Source of the DNA: Myxococcales bacterium
GTDB lineage: Bacteria > Myxococcota_A > Polyangia > Polyangiales > Polyangiaceae
NCBI GenBank assembly: GCA_947473045.1
Contig: CANJCO010000003.1
Coordinates: 114,116-178,115, forward strand
Length of the DNA: 64,000 nucleotides
Direction of reading: 5' to 3'
Shown: positions 8,715 through 17,537 of the stretch, in pieces
Numbering within the stretch: position 1 is the first letter of the stretch
Layout of the letters: each line of letters begins with the position of its first letter
Notes under the pieces: model-generated
Seen by the model: only the letters and a program-made list of their open reading frames with translations
Told to the model about the DNA's origin: nothing
The model's database searches: none
Made by a program: the position numbers and the translations under genes

Positions 8715-8768
8715 CACTGAACGACGAAATACCCTTCCTTTGAATGGAATTGGGCGCCTCGTTCAGTG
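8715..8768 (+). other. Candidate structured 5' leader (nested stem-loop)
   Basis: A perfect 10-bp inverted repeat, CACTGAACGA at 8715-8724 and TCGTTCAGTG at 8759-8768, encloses a second stem (CCCTTCC pairing with GGAATTGGG with a two-base bulge). A further CCCCGC/GCGGGG hairpin lies downstream around 8795. All are between the AT-rich promoter region and the ATG at 8909, giving a leader of roughly 190 nt. It could be a regulatory RNA element, a protein-binding palindrome, or a terminator lacking a U-tract. It matches no riboswitch consensus I can recall. Confidence 0.4.
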
Positions 8769-8908
8769 GTTCGCTCCAGCAGCTTGCCGCCCCCGCAACG
8801 CGGGGCGATTGGTGCAGACGCCGGTCGCGTGGTGCGCTCTACTCGTGGTCATCGTCGTCCGGCGCTGTCGCTACGTTGCTTCCGCGCCCCACACCGAGGA
8901 AAGTCGTC

Positions 8909-10897
8909 ATGCGCAAGTTCGGAATTTGGCTGTTGGTGTCGGGGATCGCCGGCTCAGGACTCTACGCATGCGGCAGCGACTCGGCGCCCGAGAACAACAC
9001 GTTCGGCGATGCCGGGCTGCCCGACGGCTCCGTCGTCGGTGACGAGTCCGACCCGTTCAATCACGGCGAGAAGAAGCTCCTGTCGATCGCGATCTCGCCC
9101 GCGAGCGCAGCGATTGAAATCCTCAACGGGGCGATCGTCACGCAGGCCTTCTCGGTCGTGGGTACCTACTCCGACGGCAGCTCGCAGGCGATTCCCGGCG
9201 CGACATGGAGCGCCGATTCTCCGGTGGTCGGCGCGATCGACAGCAACGGCCTCTACACCCCGAGTGGCGCTCAGGGCGGGCTCGTGGCGATCAAGGCCAG
9301 TTACAGCACGTTCAAGGCCACCGGCTCGCTCGCAGTCAAGGTTCACGACGCGCTCAATCCCGGCAATGTTCCGGGCGGCACGCAGTCGCAGTTGAAAGCG
9401 ACGGCCACGCCCGACGCCAAGACGACGTGGACGTATCCGTACGACAAAACCGTCTTTCCGCGAGGCCTGCTCGCGGTGCCTTTGATGTGGAACGGCGGCG
9501 GCGCAAACGATGCATATTACATTCATTTGTCGAGCCCCTACTACGAACTCGAAGTCTTCACGAACGCCGCTCCGCCTTCGCGCTACACGCTGACCGGCGC
9601 CGACTGGACGAAGTTCGTCAACTCCACTTCGGGCGCGACCAGCGTCGCGGTCAATCGCTTCGACGGCACCAGCGCGACGGTCGTCGCAAACCACACCTGG
9701 ACGATCGCCAACGGCGCCGCGCGCGGCACGGTGTACTACTGGTCGAACAACCTCGGACGTGTGCTGCGCATCAAGCCGGGCGCGGCGGCTCCGGACGACT
9801 TTCTTGCGGCCGCGAAGGTCACCGGCACGTGCAGCACTTGCCACACGGTGTCGGCCGACGGCTCGACGCTCGTGATCGGCGGCGACGTCTCGGCGTCAAC
9901 CTTCGACCTGAAGGGCAATCAGACTGTGCTTTCGGGCAAAGGCCGCGGCTGGGCGCAGCCTGCGCTTACGCCCGAGGGCAAATACCTGGTCGAGAACAAC
10001 ACCTCGCTGCCCGGGCCCATGGGCGGGTCCGACGGCATGTTTGAAACGGCCACGGGCGCGCGCGTCCCCAACAGCGGTCTCGATGGCCGAAAGCTCGGCA
10101 TGCCGGCCTTCTCTCCCGATGGCACCAAGCTGGCCTATCGCGGCGAGCCGGGAGGGCCGACGCCGGGGTCGCTTCGCATCATGGACTTCGACGCGAAGAA
10201 CGTGAAGGTTTCGAACGACCTCGAGCTCATCACGGCGGGCAATAACGCTGCGATCGCGCAGATCGGCTTCCCGTCGATGAGCCCTGACTCAAAGTGGATC
10301 ATCTACTCGCGCGGCACGACGCTCGACACGCGCTACGGCACCGATGACCTCTACCTCGCATCGGCTACCGTTCCGGGGCAGGAGATCCGCCTCGCGAGCG
10401 TGAACGGCGACGCGTATCCGTTCGCGGCGGGCGCCCGCGACTTGTCGTGGAACTACGAGCCGACGTTCGCGCCAGTGGCCGCGGGCGGCTATTTTTGGGT
10501 GGTTTTCACGAGCCGGCGCACTTACGGAAACCTGCTGACGGGCGCCAAGACCAGCGTCAAGCAGCTTTGGGTCACCGCGATCGACCAGAACCCGCAACCG
10601 AACACCGATCCGAGCCATCCCGCGTTCCACCTGCAGGGCCAGGATGAGGCGAACCTCGCGATGCGCGGTTTTTGGGCGCTCGATCCCTGCAAGGGCGACG
10701 GCCAGGGGTGCGCGAGCGGAACCGAGTGCTGCGGGGGCTACTGCGATCAGGCGCCTGATGGCGGCGGCGCGGTCTGCGGTCAGAAAATGGGCTGCTCCAA
10801 CTCCGGCGACAAGTGCGACACCAGCGCCGATTGCTGCGGCGTCTCGACAGGCACCACTTGCATCAACCACGTCTGCTCCGAGCCTCCGCCAAACTGA
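8909..10897 (+). CDS. Large lipoprotein with Big2-like, CxxCH and propeller-like regions
   Basis: A 662-residue lipoprotein (signal ending near GLYAC). Residues about 50-150 look like a bacterial Ig-like (Big2) domain (TYSDGSSQAIPGATWS, GLYTPSG). A single C308STCH312 motif could bind c-type haem. The region after it has repeated strand-turn patterns with FSPDGTK and MSPDSKW, typical of TolB/WD40-like beta-propellers. The last 65 residues are Cys-rich with two copies of a C-x-x-D/G-x-x-CC pattern, probably a disulfide knot. ATG at 8909 is preceded by GAGGAAAG, a good ribosome-binding site; a longer in-frame start at 8744 would destroy the signal peptide. Location is the outer surface or periplasm; function unknown. 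Confidence 0.8.
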   Translation: MRKFGIWLLVSGIAGSGLYACGSDSAPENNTFGDAGLPDGSVVGDESDPFNHGEKKLLSIAISPASAAIEILNGAIVTQAFSVVGTYSDGSSQAIPGATWSADSPVVGAIDSNGLYTPSGAQGGLVAIKASYSTFKATGSLAVKVHDALNPGNVPGGTQSQLKATATPDAKTTWTYPYDKTVFPRGLLAVPLMWNGGGANDAYYIHLSSPYYELEVFTNAAPPSRYTLTGADWTKFVNSTSGATSVAVNRFDGTSATVVANHTWTIANGAARGTVYYWSNNLGRVLRIKPGAAAPDDFLAAAKVTGTCSTCHTVSADGSTLVIGGDVSASTFDLKGNQTVLSGKGRGWAQPALTPEGKYLVENNTSLPGPMGGSDGMFETATGARVPNSGLDGRKLGMPAFSPDGTKLAYRGEPGGPTPGSLRIMDFDAKNVKVSNDLELITAGNNAAIAQIGFPSMSPDSKWIIYSRGTTLDTRYGTDDLYLASATVPGQEIRLASVNGDAYPFAAGARDLSWNYEPTFAPVAAGGYFWVVFTSRRTYGNLLTGAKTSVKQLWVTAIDQNPQPNTDPSHPAFHLQGQDEANLAMRGFWALDPCKGDGQGCASGTECCGGYCDQAPDGGGAVCGQKMGCSNSGDKCDTSADCCGVSTGTTCINHVCSEPPPN

Positions 10898-10924
10898 GCG
10901 GCGCGCCGGCTGCCGGCTGATCGG

Positions 10925-12619
10925 TCAGCGCCCAGCGGCGCGGCGCTCTTGCGGGGGCGTCGCGCTGGCGTCGAAGGGAAGCCACAGCGCTCGAACTTGC
11001 GCCGCGTCGCCGTGGCGTGAGTAGCCCGCGAGGCCGAGGAGCACGTTCCAGAAGTAGCCCGTGGGGTCTTCGCCGTAGGAAAACAGCGGCAGCACGTGGA
11101 ACGACCAGTCGAGCCCGCCCGGAACGCGTTTTTGCAGGTAGAGCGTGTTGCCGGCCACCTGGGTGATCGAGTCATCGGCGGCGTCGGCCACCCGGAAGAA
11201 CGCGGGAAGTCCGACCGTGGTGCGCCCGCGCGGGCTGGCGAAGTCCCAGAAAAACGGGGCGATCACTGTGTGCGTGGCATCGCCCGTGCGGCCAAAATAA
11301 GCGATGGGATGAACGTTGGTCTCCCAACCGCTGGCCGATTGCGTGGAGGTAATCGTCGGGAATATCCAGGTCGTCTTCGACACGCCTGCCGTCTCGAACT
11401 GGCCCGCGAGCGGCGTCAGCCAGTCGCGGCCCGCCGGGCTGCTGCTCGTAAAGAAAAACGGGAAGACGCCGGTCGCCGAGACGCCGAGATCCCGGTCGGT
11501 GTAGTGGCCGTAGATCGGAAGCACCGGGCCGACGAGCGTGAGCGAGGTGGCACCGGAGCGTGTCTCGGCGCGCTGATAAAACGGCGTGAGCAGCGTGTCG
11601 GCCTTCGGAGTGATTCTCCGCACGTAGAGCGGCGACGCGAACAGCGACTCTGTGTCGGTGTAGCCGTAATGAAAGAGCGGAAATACCGTGGTGTGCTCTT
11701 CGCGCACGCCCTGGGCTTCCGGCTTGCCCTTGATGTGAAAGAAAAACGGCAGCACGTCGAACGTTTCGCGCTTCGCGGTGCTCGCCACGACCACGGGGCC
11801 CGCGACCGTGAGCGAGTCCTGATCGAGCTCGCGTTCGCGGTGGTAGTAAAGCAGCGGCGGGGCAAGGGTGTAGCTCCGGCGCGCGCCGTCGACGTTTCCG
11901 TTGTCGCCGTGAAACCAGAATGGCGCGACGCCGGTGTCGACGTCCGAGCCTTTGCGGTCGCGGAAGTACAGCAGCGAGTACGTGAAGGCCTTCTCCGCTG
12001 ACCAACGAGAGGTCGTCAGCAGCAGCGGCGCGTGAAAATAGCCGCCGTCTCTGCGCGTGCCTTGAAAATAGAGCGGCGCCAGCCAGTTGTCCGTCTCCGC
12101 GGCCTGCGCGTCACCGGCATGCTCGTAGGCCTCGCGATGCATGAACGGGCCGATGTCGAGGAGGTAGCTCTGGCCGCTGCGCACCTTCCAAAATAGCGGA
12201 AACAGCACGTCGGCGTCGACGCTCTCGCTGCGACGATTGTAATAGAGCAGCGAGACGAGCGACTCGCGATCGGGGCGGGCTGCGCGCTCGGGGTGAGCGG
12301 GGTCGAACAGGCCCCGTGTGTGCTCGAGATAAAACGGCGGCAGGAGTCGCGCGCGGTAGTCACCGCGAGATTCCTCGTAATAGCCTGCGAAGCGTCGCTC
12401 GAGCGCACCTTGCGCGGGCGCTGCACGGCCGTCGAAGTCGCTTCCGACGCGAGCTGACAGCTCGTCGCTCATTTTCAGCGAATCGATGGGCGCTTGCGCC
12501 TGAGGCTCAGCGCGCTGGGCAGGCGCGGGGGCATCACCGGACGCTTGCGCGCTCGCGACGCCGGCAACCGCCATCGTGCTCGCGATCGCCGACCATGCCG
12601 AGCAGCGCCGCAAACTCAC
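10925..12619 (-). CDS. Exported aromatic/beta-rich repeat protein
   Basis: This 564-residue protein has a signal peptide (VSLRRCSAWSAIASTMAV, cleavage near SAQA) when started at GTG 12619; an ATG at 12763 would add 48 unlikely residues. The mature protein is made of repeating short beta-strand motifs with paired aromatic residues, for example LVSLLYYNRRSE, APLYFQG, YSLLYFRDRKG, APPLLYYHRER, FPLFHYGYTDTE, FPFFFTSSSP and FHVLPLFSYGED. The strands alternate roughly every 12-35 residues, which would fit a membrane beta-barrel or a long beta-solenoid, but no known family is recognised. It converges with the gene ending at 10897 and diverges from ruvX. An envelope location is likely; function unknown. 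Confidence 0.7.
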   Translation of the reverse strand: MSLRRCSAWSAIASTMAVAGVASAQASGDAPAPAQRAEPQAQAPIDSLKMSDELSARVGSDFDGRAAPAQGALERRFAGYYEESRGDYRARLLPPFYLEHTRGLFDPAHPERAARPDRESLVSLLYYNRRSESVDADVLFPLFWKVRSGQSYLLDIGPFMHREAYEHAGDAQAAETDNWLAPLYFQGTRRDGGYFHAPLLLTTSRWSAEKAFTYSLLYFRDRKGSDVDTGVAPFWFHGDNGNVDGARRSYTLAPPLLYYHRERELDQDSLTVAGPVVVASTAKRETFDVLPFFFHIKGKPEAQGVREEHTTVFPLFHYGYTDTESLFASPLYVRRITPKADTLLTPFYQRAETRSGATSLTLVGPVLPIYGHYTDRDLGVSATGVFPFFFTSSSPAGRDWLTPLAGQFETAGVSKTTWIFPTITSTQSASGWETNVHPIAYFGRTGDATHTVIAPFFWDFASPRGRTTVGLPAFFRVADAADDSITQVAGNTLYLQKRVPGGLDWSFHVLPLFSYGEDPTGYFWNVLLGLAGYSRHGDAAQVRALWLPFDASATPPQERRAAGR

Positions 12620-12820
12620 GTTGCGCCCTGCGAAGCCCGCCGGCTGCCCAAAACCCCCGAGCAGCGCTCGCGATGCGCGGGCGCAACGTAGCTCATGCTT
12701 TTCACCGCGCGTAGCACCATAGGATCTGCGCGGCGTTGTCCTACGCCGACGCTGCAGAATCAAGCGAATGTGTCAGCGCGCGGGCCGAACGCGCCGGCGG
12801 CGTGCTACGAGCACAGCGTC

Positions 12821-13255
12821 ATGGCGCAGAAGACTTGCGCGCTCGATTTGGGCGCCGTGCGGGTAGGGGTAGCGGTGTCCGACGAGCTCGGGATGTTCGC
12901 GCACCCGCGCGGAGTGCTCGACGGTCGCCGCCGACCGGAGCTCCTCGCGTCGCTCCGCGACTTGGTGCGCGCCGAAGACATCCGGCACGTGCTGGTCGGG
13001 TTGCCGCTCGACATGAAAGGCGGCGAAGGCGACGCCGCTCGAAAAGCGCGCCTTTTGGCGCAGGAGATCGCGGACGCAACGGGCGCCAACGTAGAGCTGG
13101 TCGACGAACGCCTCTCGACCGTGCAGGCGCAGCGCGCTCTGGCGGCGAGCGAGGTTCGCGGGAAAAAAGCCCGCGCTCACATCGATGAGGCGTCCGCGGT
13201 CGTTCTGCTACAGGCATGGCTCGACGCGAAGATCAGCGGGGGCTACGATCCGTGA
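12821..13255 (+). CDS. ruvX: RuvX/YqgF-type Holliday junction resolvase-like nuclease
   Basis: A 144-residue RNase H-fold protein of the YqgF family, involved in pre-16S rRNA 5'-end maturation and possibly Holliday junction processing. Seen: ALDLGAVRVGVAVSDELG with the first catalytic Asp, VGLPLDMKGGEGD, the VDERLSTVQAQ motif with the second acidic site, and the DEASAVVLLQAWLD ending with the third. Length matches the family. ATG at 12821 directly begins the motif. Its TGA overlaps the GTG start of mltG by 4 nt, so both are translated from one message. Confidence 0.93.
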   Translation: MAQKTCALDLGAVRVGVAVSDELGMFAHPRGVLDGRRRPELLASLRDLVRAEDIRHVLVGLPLDMKGGEGDAARKARLLAQEIADATGANVELVDERLSTVQAQRALAASEVRGKKARAHIDEASAVVLLQAWLDAKISGGYDP

Positions 13256-14430
13256 AGCTCGCCGAAGCGAAAATCCGCAAGGCGAAGCCAGTGCGCGCGC
13301 GCACCGCAAAAGCGCGAACCCCACCGAGCGAGCCCCCCCGCCGCCCGCCTCCGCCAGAGGGCGCTCCTGCCGGGCTCGTCAAGTGGACGCTCGGCGTCAT
13401 CGGCCTTGGAGCGCTGCTGATGCTCGGGGCGCTGCTCGCATTTTACCCGAACGCAGACGGCCCCGGGCAGGGCGCGCTGGTCGAGTTCGACGCGGTCGCC
13501 GGGACATCGGCGGACGACCTCGCCGAGGCGCTCGCTGCGCGGGGAGCCGTCGGGAACAAGCTGCTTTTCGCCCTCTATTTGCGCGCGCGCGGCGGCACAT
13601 CGGCAGTCATCGCTGGCCACCACCTGCTCTCCGACGCCCTGTCGCCGCGTGAGCTGATCTCGAGACTCGAGCGCCACGGTCAGAGCAAAGTGCGCGTCAC
13701 TTTTCCTGAAGGCTGGACACGCTTTGACATGGCCAAGCGCCTCGAGACCGCGCGCGTCTGCACGCTTCGGGCCTTCCTCGACGCGTCAACCGACGCTGCG
13801 TTGCTCCGCGAGCTCGCGATCGAAGGGGCGAGCGCGGACGGCTACCTTTTTCCCGCCACCTACGAGCTCGAGGCCGACGCCGACGCGCGCGACGTGATTC
13901 GGGTGATGGTGAGAGAGTTCGAGCGGCGCTACGCGCAACTGCAAGACAAGCACGCCAGCGGCATGAAGGATCTGGGAGACTCGCTCGGGTGGGGGCGCAA
14001 GCAGATCGTCACGCTCGCCTCGATGATCGAAAAAGAGGCCGTCGTCGACGACGAGCGTCCCGTCGTCGCGAGCGTGTTCGTCAATCGCCTTCGCGATCCC
14101 GGCTTTTCACCGAAGCTTCTGCAGTGCGATCCGACGGCAGGCTACGGCTGCACGCTCGACCCGAGCACCCCCGGCTGCCGATCGTATTCCGGCAAGATCA
14201 CGCACGAAGTCGTGGCCGACGAGCAGAACGTGTACAATACATACAAGCATACGGGGCTGCCGCCGGGGCCGATCGCCAACCCCGGCGAGAAGTCACTCGG
14301 CGCCGCGATGTCGCCAGCGCTCACGCGGTATTTCTATTTCGTCGCCAAAGGCGGCGGGCGCCACGCGTTCTCCGAGAGCTACACTGGCCACACTTCGGCC
14401 GTTCAAAGCGGGCGCGACGCGGCACCGTAG
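13252..14430 (+). CDS. mltG: Endolytic murein transglycosylase MltG (YceG-like)
   Basis: This 392-residue inner-membrane protein cleaves nascent glycan strands in peptidoglycan synthesis. A short basic Pro-rich cytoplasmic segment is followed by one transmembrane helix (around 44-63), then a LysM-like region and the YceG domain. The catalytic motif is visible as SMIEKEAVVDDERP (the glutamates lie at about 260 and 262), followed by VASVFVNRL, YNTYKHTGLPPGPIANPG and the terminal FVAKGGGRHAFS. GTG at 13252 overlaps the ruvX stop; an ATG at 13216 lies within ruvX. The ruvX-mltG pairing is conserved in many bacteria. Confidence 0.92.
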   Translation: MKLAEAKIRKAKPVRARTAKARTPPSEPPRRPPPPEGAPAGLVKWTLGVIGLGALLMLGALLAFYPNADGPGQGALVEFDAVAGTSADDLAEALAARGAVGNKLLFALYLRARGGTSAVIAGHHLLSDALSPRELISRLERHGQSKVRVTFPEGWTRFDMAKRLETARVCTLRAFLDASTDAALLRELAIEGASADGYLFPATYELEADADARDVIRVMVREFERRYAQLQDKHASGMKDLGDSLGWGRKQIVTLASMIEKEAVVDDERPVVASVFVNRLRDPGFSPKLLQCDPTAGYGCTLDPSTPGCRSYSGKITHEVVADEQNVYNTYKHTGLPPGPIANPGEKSLGAAMSPALTRYFYFVAKGGGRHAFSESYTGHTSAVQSGRDAAP

Positions 14431-14439
14431 CGCGCCAGG

Positions 14440-14670
14440 TCAGCCCTTGTTGGCGACGTCAGGCAGGGCGCTCGCGTCGAACTTCGGTACAGAGGTGTCG
14501 GGGCTGGCCGCGTCGGGCGTCGAGGAGCTTCCGCCGGCGGCAGCGGCGCCGTTGTCGATCGTGCGGCCGCCGCCTTCGTACTCGGGGGCTGAAGCGCACG
14601 CCGCGTAGGCGTTGATCGTGAGCAACCCGGTGACGCAGGCCGCGGCGAAGCGCTTTGCGGTGACGTTCAT
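14440..14670 (-). CDS. Small putative lipoprotein, unknown function
   Basis: A 76-residue protein with a hydrophobic N-terminus ending in a lipobox-like NAYAAC, then a low-complexity Gly/Ser/Pro/Asp-rich stretch with no cysteines or motifs. ATG at 14670 overlaps the stop of the upstream lipoprotein gene (ATGA at 14667-14670), which decides the start over ATG 14679. The pair is therefore translationally coupled. The gene ends 10 nt from the convergent mltG stop. I do not recognise it; it may be a short-lived or anchoring partner of the upstream protein. Confidence 0.6.
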   Translation of the reverse strand: MNVTAKRFAAACVTGLLTINAYAACASAPEYEGGGRTIDNGAAAAGGSSSTPDAASPDTSVPKFDASALPDVANKG

Positions 14671-15365
14671 TGCGGGCATTGCCAGACTCCGGCGGGGTTA
14701 CACGTGCAGATGACGCTCTGGTTGGCTTCGGGGCACTGGGTACCTGGCTTCACGAAATCGAAGCAAGTGCCGCCAGGCTGCACCGGGGCGACGGGGCACG
14801 CCGAGTTGAACTGGTCGTTCGGATCGAGTTTTTGCGGGAACTGCACGTCGAAGTCGGCGTGGTCCTGCGCGACGCCGTTGACGTAGACCTCGCAGCGGTA
14901 GTGCCCGACGGGAAACGGGATCGTCTTTGGGTCCGCGGCCTGCCCCCCGTCGCTCGGTGCCACCGGGGTCTTCGTCAGCGAAAAGGAGAGTGTTTGCACG
15001 CCCGTTCCTGGCGCCACCTCTCCGATGGCGAGCACCCAGTTGGAGGTCACGAGCGGCCCGCCCCAGCTGCCGTTGCATTTCGGATCGCCGGGGTTCGCCG
15101 TCAGCATCGCCGGGCACGCTTCGCTCTTGGTGATGCGCACGATGGCGTTGACCGTCAGATCGCGACGATCTCCCACGTAATCGGCGTTGCAGTGAATCTC
15201 TTCGGTGTCGGTGAAGAACACGTTGCGTATGCGGTCGCCGTTGTTGTCGAGCGCCATGTAGACGTGGCGGATCTCTTGCGGAGTGCCGCATGAGGTCGAG
15301 CCGAACAGGCTGACCATGCCGCCAACCAGTACAGCGAAAATCGAAATTCCTGCTAGCCGGCGCAT
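14667..15365 (-). CDS. Putative lipoprotein of unknown function
   Basis: This 232-residue protein starts with a hydrophobic signal (MRRLAGISIFAVLVGG) ending in GSTSC, an acceptable lipobox. The mature part reads as a beta-sandwich: HVYMALDNNGDRIRNVFF, VNAIVRITKSEAC, VLAIGEVAPGTGVQTLSFSL and HYRCEVYVNG. Its cysteines cluster toward the C-terminal end (CPEANQSVICTCNPAG). The frame remains open far upstream antisense to transketolase, but that extension has no coding character; ATG 15365 gives the signal peptide. It is followed by an overlapping small lipoprotein gene. No known family recognised. Confidence 0.7.
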   Translation of the reverse strand: MRRLAGISIFAVLVGGMVSLFGSTSCGTPQEIRHVYMALDNNGDRIRNVFFTDTEEIHCNADYVGDRRDLTVNAIVRITKSEACPAMLTANPGDPKCNGSWGGPLVTSNWVLAIGEVAPGTGVQTLSFSLTKTPVAPSDGGQAADPKTIPFPVGHYRCEVYVNGVAQDHADFDVQFPQKLDPNDQFNSACPVAPVQPGGTCFDFVKPGTQCPEANQSVICTCNPAGVWQCPQ

Positions 15366-15512
15366 AGGAGACGAGACGCTATGGGAACTGGGCGGGCGGG
15401 TCAATCTCGCGGATCGGCGCTTCGCCACGAATGTTGCGAGTCTCAGGATTCCCGGGCGCGAGGCAGATGAAGGGTGACGGGCGGGCGGAGGCACGAGTAA
15501 CCTTCCGCGCCC

Positions 15513-17534
15513 ATGAGCGCCCCCACCGAAGCCCGAGCCTCCCGACCCGTCGACCTCGCGACCACGCTCGCGATCCAGACCATCAAAGCCCTCGCTGTCG
15601 ATGGGGTGCAGCAAGCCAACAGCGGCCATCCGGGCACGCCGATGGGGCTCGCTGAAATCGCGCACGAAATCTTCGCGAACCGGCTGAGGCACGATCCCTC
15701 CGACGCGGGGTGGTTGGGGCGCGATCGGTTCGTGCTGTCGTGCGGGCACGCGTCGATGCTCATCTACGCAATGTTGCACCTGTCCGGCTACGACCTGCCG
15801 ATGTCGGAGTTGCAGCGCTTTCGCCAGTGGGACAGCAAGACGCCCGGTCACCCCGAGGCGGGTCATACCGTCGGCGTCGAGACGACGACCGGCCCGCTGG
15901 GGCAGGGCGTCGGCAACGCGGTAGGTTTCGCGCTCGCGCAGCGGCTCATGGAGGCGCGCTTCGGCGAGCCTTTCGCCGGCCAGCGCGTGTGGTGCATCGC
16001 GAGCGACGGCGACCTGATGGAAGGCATCAGCGCGGAGGCGTCGAGCATCGCCGGTCACCTGGGCCTGTCGAACTTGATCGTCTTTTGGGATGACAACAAG
16101 ATCACGATCGAGGGCGAGACCGATCTCGCGTTCAGTGAAGATGTCGGCGGCCGCTACGAATCCTACGGCTGGTTCGTCCAGCGCATCGACGGGCACAATC
16201 AGGAAGAAATTCGGCACGCCGTCGACAAGGCGCTGCTCATGCGCGATCGCCCGAGCTTCATCGTGTGCCGCACGCACATCGCCAACGGCGCGCCGAACGT
16301 CCACGACACGGCTGGCGCGCACGGCTCGCCCCTCGGCGACGCCGAGATCGCGCTTTTCAAGCAGGGCATGGGCTGGGATCCTGCCAAGAAGTTCTTCGTT
16401 CCAGAAGAAGTGAAAGCCTTGTGGTCGACTCGCGCAGCCGAGCTCAAGGCTGAGCACGCGGCATGGAGTCAGCGATTTGATGCGTGGCGCAGCGCGAACC
16501 CCGAGTTGGCGCGCTCGCTCGACTCGTTCGTTTCGAAAGAAACTCCGAGCGACCTCCTCGAGCAGCTCGTGGCGGCCATTCCCGAGAAGGAAGCGGCCAC
16601 TCGAGACCTCTCGAACGTCATTCAGAACGCGGTCGCGAAGCTCGTCCCGCAGCTCATCGGCGGCTCTGCAGACCTCGCGCCGTCGACCAAGACGCTGATC
16701 AAGGGCTCCGAAGGCGTCTCGCGCGGCAAGTTTGGCGGTCGCAATCTGCACTTCGGGATCCGCGAGCACGGCATGGGGGCCGTCTGCAACGCGCTCGCGC
16801 TCTTCGGCGGCATCATTCCCTACGGCTCGACGTTCCTCATCTTCAGCGACTACATGCGCGGCAGCATTCGCCTGTCATCGCTGATGCATCAGCAGGTGCT
16901 GTGGATTTTCACCCACGACTCGTTCTTCGTTGGTGAAGACGGGCCGACCCACCAGCCCATCGAGCAACTCACCACGCTCCGCCTCATCCCGGGCATGCAC
17001 GTGGTTCGTCCGTGTGACGCGCTCGAGACGGCGGCGGCCTGGACGCTCGCGATCGAGCGCAAAGACGGGCCGACGGTGTTTTCGCTAACACGTCAGAAGC
17101 TCCCGAATCTCAAGCGCGATGCAGGCTTTGACGCGCGCAGCATGCTGCGAGGCGCGTACGTGCTCGCCGAAGCCGCGGGCGGAACGCCGGACCTCGTCAT
17201 CGTCGCCACAGGAAGCGAAGTGCAACTCGCCGTCGGGGCGAAGGAGCGCCTCGAGAAGCAGGGGCGCCACGTTCGCGTGGTCTCCGGGCTGTGCATGGAA
17301 GTATTCGCCGCTCAGGACCTCGCCTACCGGCAAAGCGTGCTGCCGAAAGGCGTGCGCAAAGTCTCGATCGAAGCAGGCTCGACGCAGCCGTGGCTCGCAG
17401 CCGTCGGGCACGACGGGCTGGCGATCGGGCTCGACCATTTTGGGGCTAGCGCTCCCGACAAGGTGCTCGCCGAGAAGTTCGGCTTCACCGTCGACGCGGT
17501 GACCGCGAAGATCGAAGGCTGGCTCGGCGCCTGA
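15513..17534 (+). CDS. tkt: Transketolase
   Basis: A 673-residue thiamine diphosphate enzyme of the non-oxidative pentose phosphate pathway, moving two-carbon units between sugar phosphates. Visible: SGHPGTPMGLAEI, TTGPLGQGVGNAVG, the ThDP/Mg motif GDGDLMEG-type (SDGDLMEGISAEAS through FWDDNKITIEG), the substrate-binding HFGIREHGMGAVCNALAL in the pyrimidine domain, and the DGPTHQPIEQL segment. Full length for the family. It runs toward the minus-strand gnd-zwf-opcA-pgl operon, whose last gene ends 3 nt beyond its stop, so the whole pathway sits together. No transaldolase, ribose-5-phosphate isomerase or epimerase is in the window. Confidence 0.96.
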   Translation: MSAPTEARASRPVDLATTLAIQTIKALAVDGVQQANSGHPGTPMGLAEIAHEIFANRLRHDPSDAGWLGRDRFVLSCGHASMLIYAMLHLSGYDLPMSELQRFRQWDSKTPGHPEAGHTVGVETTTGPLGQGVGNAVGFALAQRLMEARFGEPFAGQRVWCIASDGDLMEGISAEASSIAGHLGLSNLIVFWDDNKITIEGETDLAFSEDVGGRYESYGWFVQRIDGHNQEEIRHAVDKALLMRDRPSFIVCRTHIANGAPNVHDTAGAHGSPLGDAEIALFKQGMGWDPAKKFFVPEEVKALWSTRAAELKAEHAAWSQRFDAWRSANPELARSLDSFVSKETPSDLLEQLVAAIPEKEAATRDLSNVIQNAVAKLVPQLIGGSADLAPSTKTLIKGSEGVSRGKFGGRNLHFGIREHGMGAVCNALALFGGIIPYGSTFLIFSDYMRGSIRLSSLMHQQVLWIFTHDSFFVGEDGPTHQPIEQLTTLRLIPGMHVVRPCDALETAAAWTLAIERKDGPTVFSLTRQKLPNLKRDAGFDARSMLRGAYVLAEAAGGTPDLVIVATGSEVQLAVGAKERLEKQGRHVRVVSGLCMEVFAAQDLAYRQSVLPKGVRKVSIEAGSTQPWLAAVGHDGLAIGLDHFGASAPDKVLAEKFGFTVDAVTAKIEGWLGA

Positions 17535-17537
17535 GCG

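Noticed and set aside
15366..16769. Long in-frame extension upstream of the 232-residue lipoprotein, antisense to transketolase
   Set aside because: The extension lies across tkt and lacks any signal; ATG 15365 gives a signal peptide.
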